Positions 62,667 through 64,000 of a stretch of 64,000 bases of DNA are shown in pieces; the first letter of the stretch is position 1, and each line of letters starts with the position of its first letter. Origin of the DNA: Synechococcales cyanobacterium S06 (GTDB lineage Bacteria > Cyanobacteriota > Cyanobacteriia > Cyanobacteriales > JAABRE01); assembly GCA_011391125.1 (NCBI GenBank), contig JAABRE010000003.1:1-64000 (forward strand), written 5' to 3'. Under the pieces are notes generated by a model. The model had not been told where the DNA came from and ran no database searches. It saw only the letters and a program-made list of their open reading frames with translations. The position numbers were made by a program, and so were the translations under genes.

Positions 62667-63626
62667 TTATTCAAAATACTTAGCTACACAAGGAGAAATG
62701 AGAGTTTTGTTCTGGTTTTCAGGAAGCTTAAAGGTTACTCTTTTCCAAATCGGTTCACCATTTTGCTGTAACCAAGCAAGATTTTCATGCACCAGTTTAA
62801 CCAGGGGTTCAATCTGCGAACATTCTTGAGTATCTGTGGTGAAAAGAACCGATTTTACAGCGATACTTCTCACGGGTTCTGGTTGCCAACTATAGGTTTT
62901 AGCCGGAAGGTTCACAGAAGGATATATTTGCTTATAAAATTCGTCATCCTCTGACCAAAAGATTAATTCGTTAATTAAATGGAAATTATCTTCAGCGACA
63001 ATCTCTTTTTCTAAAACTGCGGCCGGAGTACCCACAACATAGAATACAGCATCTACTTCGCCGTTACGCAGAGCATCAATTCCTCGGCGAATTTCCATGG
63101 TTTTTAATTCCGCAGGTTTGATTCCACCTAAATATAGTAAGTTGCTCGCAGTTAAACTTGTACCACTTCCTGATTCCCCAATGGAAATGCGCTTACCATT
63201 CAAATCGGTGAATGTTTTGATGTCTTTACGCGTAATTAGGTGAACATATTCTTCGTAAAGAGGTAAAACCGCTCGTAAGGATTCAGCTTGACGACGAATA
63301 TCTTCATTATCATTCGCAAAAAGGTTTAAAAAAGCGAGGACATCGGTTTGGCTTATTCCTAAGGGCAAACTTTCATGCTCATAAACATCAACGATATTTT
63401 GTAAAGCACCTCTGGTGGGAACGACATCCACATCAATACCTTTGGACGCAGCTAATCTTTCAATATCTTTGGCGATCGCATAATATTCTCCAGACTCATT
63501 AGCCGTACTAATGTTAACTTCTGTTCTGGGTGTTTGAGCATTTGTACGAACTGGTGCAACACTGATTAAGGAGGCTAGGGAAAAGCCCAGCAGTAACCAA
63601 GACCAATTTTTGATTTTGTTTTTCAT
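62667..63626 (-). CDS. TAXI-family substrate-binding protein
   Basis: 319 residues. A signal peptide spans ~1-30 (LLLGFSLASLISVAPVRTNA). The TAXI fold shows in ISTANESGEYYAIAKDIERL, PLGISQTDVLAFL, GKRISIGESGSGTSLTASNL and VDAVFYVVGTPAAVL. It binds a small substrate (often a dicarboxylate or amino acid) for TRAP transporters. No TRAP membrane subunits are in the window, so it is an orphan or pairs with distant genes. Confidence 0.85.
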   Translation of the reverse strand: MKNKIKNWSWLLLGFSLASLISVAPVRTNAQTPRTEVNISTANESGEYYAIAKDIERLAASKGIDVDVVPTRGALQNIVDVYEHESLPLGISQTDVLAFLNLFANDNEDIRRQAESLRAVLPLYEEYVHLITRKDIKTFTDLNGKRISIGESGSGTSLTASNLLYLGGIKPAELKTMEIRRGIDALRNGEVDAVFYVVGTPAAVLEKEIVAEDNFHLINELIFWSEDDEFYKQIYPSVNLPAKTYSWQPEPVRSIAVKSVLFTTDTQECSQIEPLVKLVHENLAWLQQNGEPIWKRVTFKLPENQNKTLISPCVAKYFE

Positions 63627-63743
63627 CTACAAATCTAAGTTAAAAACCACTTAAGCGTAACTCAATTATTGACTCATTACAGAGGTAGAAAGGTTAAAAT
63701 TAACAAAAATTAAACATTTCTCCTAGTACCTAGACAAAAACAA

Positions 63744-63965
63744 CAGGTTTTAAGTAGTAATTTATTTTGGTGGTGGTACACAATTAACTATAATTGTCAT
63801 GATTTAAACTTTTATGATGTTGATAATTTTCCGATTCCAAAATCAGCTTTATTCGCTCAGAAAGTGATTAAATTAAGTAAGAAATATCTTCAAGATATAG
63901 ATAAAAATAGTCATTTCAGTTATCAGTTATCGGTTATAAATTATCTGTTCACTGTTCACTGGTAA
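63744..63965 (+). pseudogene. C-terminal remnant of an Eco57I-like methylase/restriction gene
   Basis: An open frame with no start reads QQVLSSNLFWWWYTINYNCH, then DLNFYDVDNFPIPK, which is how the specificity end of type II fused methylases looks (compare FPIPK near the end of the intact enzyme at 37349-41347). Homology seems to end near DKNS (~63909), and the rest is heptamer-like repeat. The gene's bulk is missing upstream, replaced by intergenic sequence of the TAXI gene. Confidence 0.5.
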
Positions 63966-64000
63966 ATAAAAGGGGAAGCTTTACACCGCTTTCTTTGGTC

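Overview
The window is chromosomal DNA from a low-GC cyanobacterium. The gene content is decisive: a phycobilisome rod-core linker (cpcG), a CpcS-type bilin lyase, an NblB-like HEAT protein, the sulfolipid glycosyltransferase SqdX, a PacS-type copper ATPase, a pheophorbide-oxygenase-like Rieske protein, and many HIP1 octamers (GCGATCGC). I cannot name the genus. No rRNA, tRNA, CRISPR array or prophage was seen.

Layout. 1-2.1 kb: 3' end of an IS5-like transposase, an alpha/beta hydrolase and a repeat-rich gap. 2.1-6.1 kb: minus-strand Mrp-type Na+/H+ antiporter operon (C-D-E-F-G-MbhD/A-B). 6.4-9.5 kb: TPR protein and an EF-G-like GTPase. 9.7-12.1 kb: HigA-like regulator and a type II restriction-modification pair whose methylase resembles YhdJ. 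12.2-13.6 kb: ferritin-like protein plus FTR1 iron permease. 13.7-17.8 kb: Dnd-associated helicase, DndD and DndE, without dndB or dndC. 17.9-22.0 kb: DUF2062, mnmE, a candidate sRNA, cpcG and cpcS. 22.7-28.5 kb: PhoX-like protein, then a hybrid kinase/CheR-PAS/CheB signalling set. 29-35 kb: pilD, two toxin-antitoxin loci wrecked beside mobile repeats, Rieske oxygenase, lumenal pentapeptide protein, minC, SPOR protein. 35.5-41.3 kb: DciA-like protein, guaB3 and a 1332-residue restriction-modification enzyme. 41.6-49.8 kb: three-gene phosphorelay/c-di-GMP operon. 50.2-64 kb: rpmA-rplU, sqdX, trypsin-like protease, DUF815 ATPase, STAND-GGDEF fusion, nblB-like gene, CBS protein, DUF433/PIN module, copper ATPase, DUF3011 and TAXI proteins, and a methylase fragment.

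What stands out is small mobile and palindromic repeats and what they do to genes. A ~105-bp MITE-like family with a G-quadruplex-type core occurs eight times plus one partial copy. One copy sits where the middle of a MazF/PemK toxin should be, and another ends a HicB/HicA fusion. The 1332-residue restriction enzyme reads in frame through at least five separate repeat insertions, much like the protein-coding palindromic elements of Rickettsia. Heptamer arrays (AACTATC type) run into three genes and supply their stop codons. Defence genes are concentrated here: a type II R-M pair, a fused restriction-methylase, half a Dnd system, a methylase remnant and five intact or decayed TA loci.
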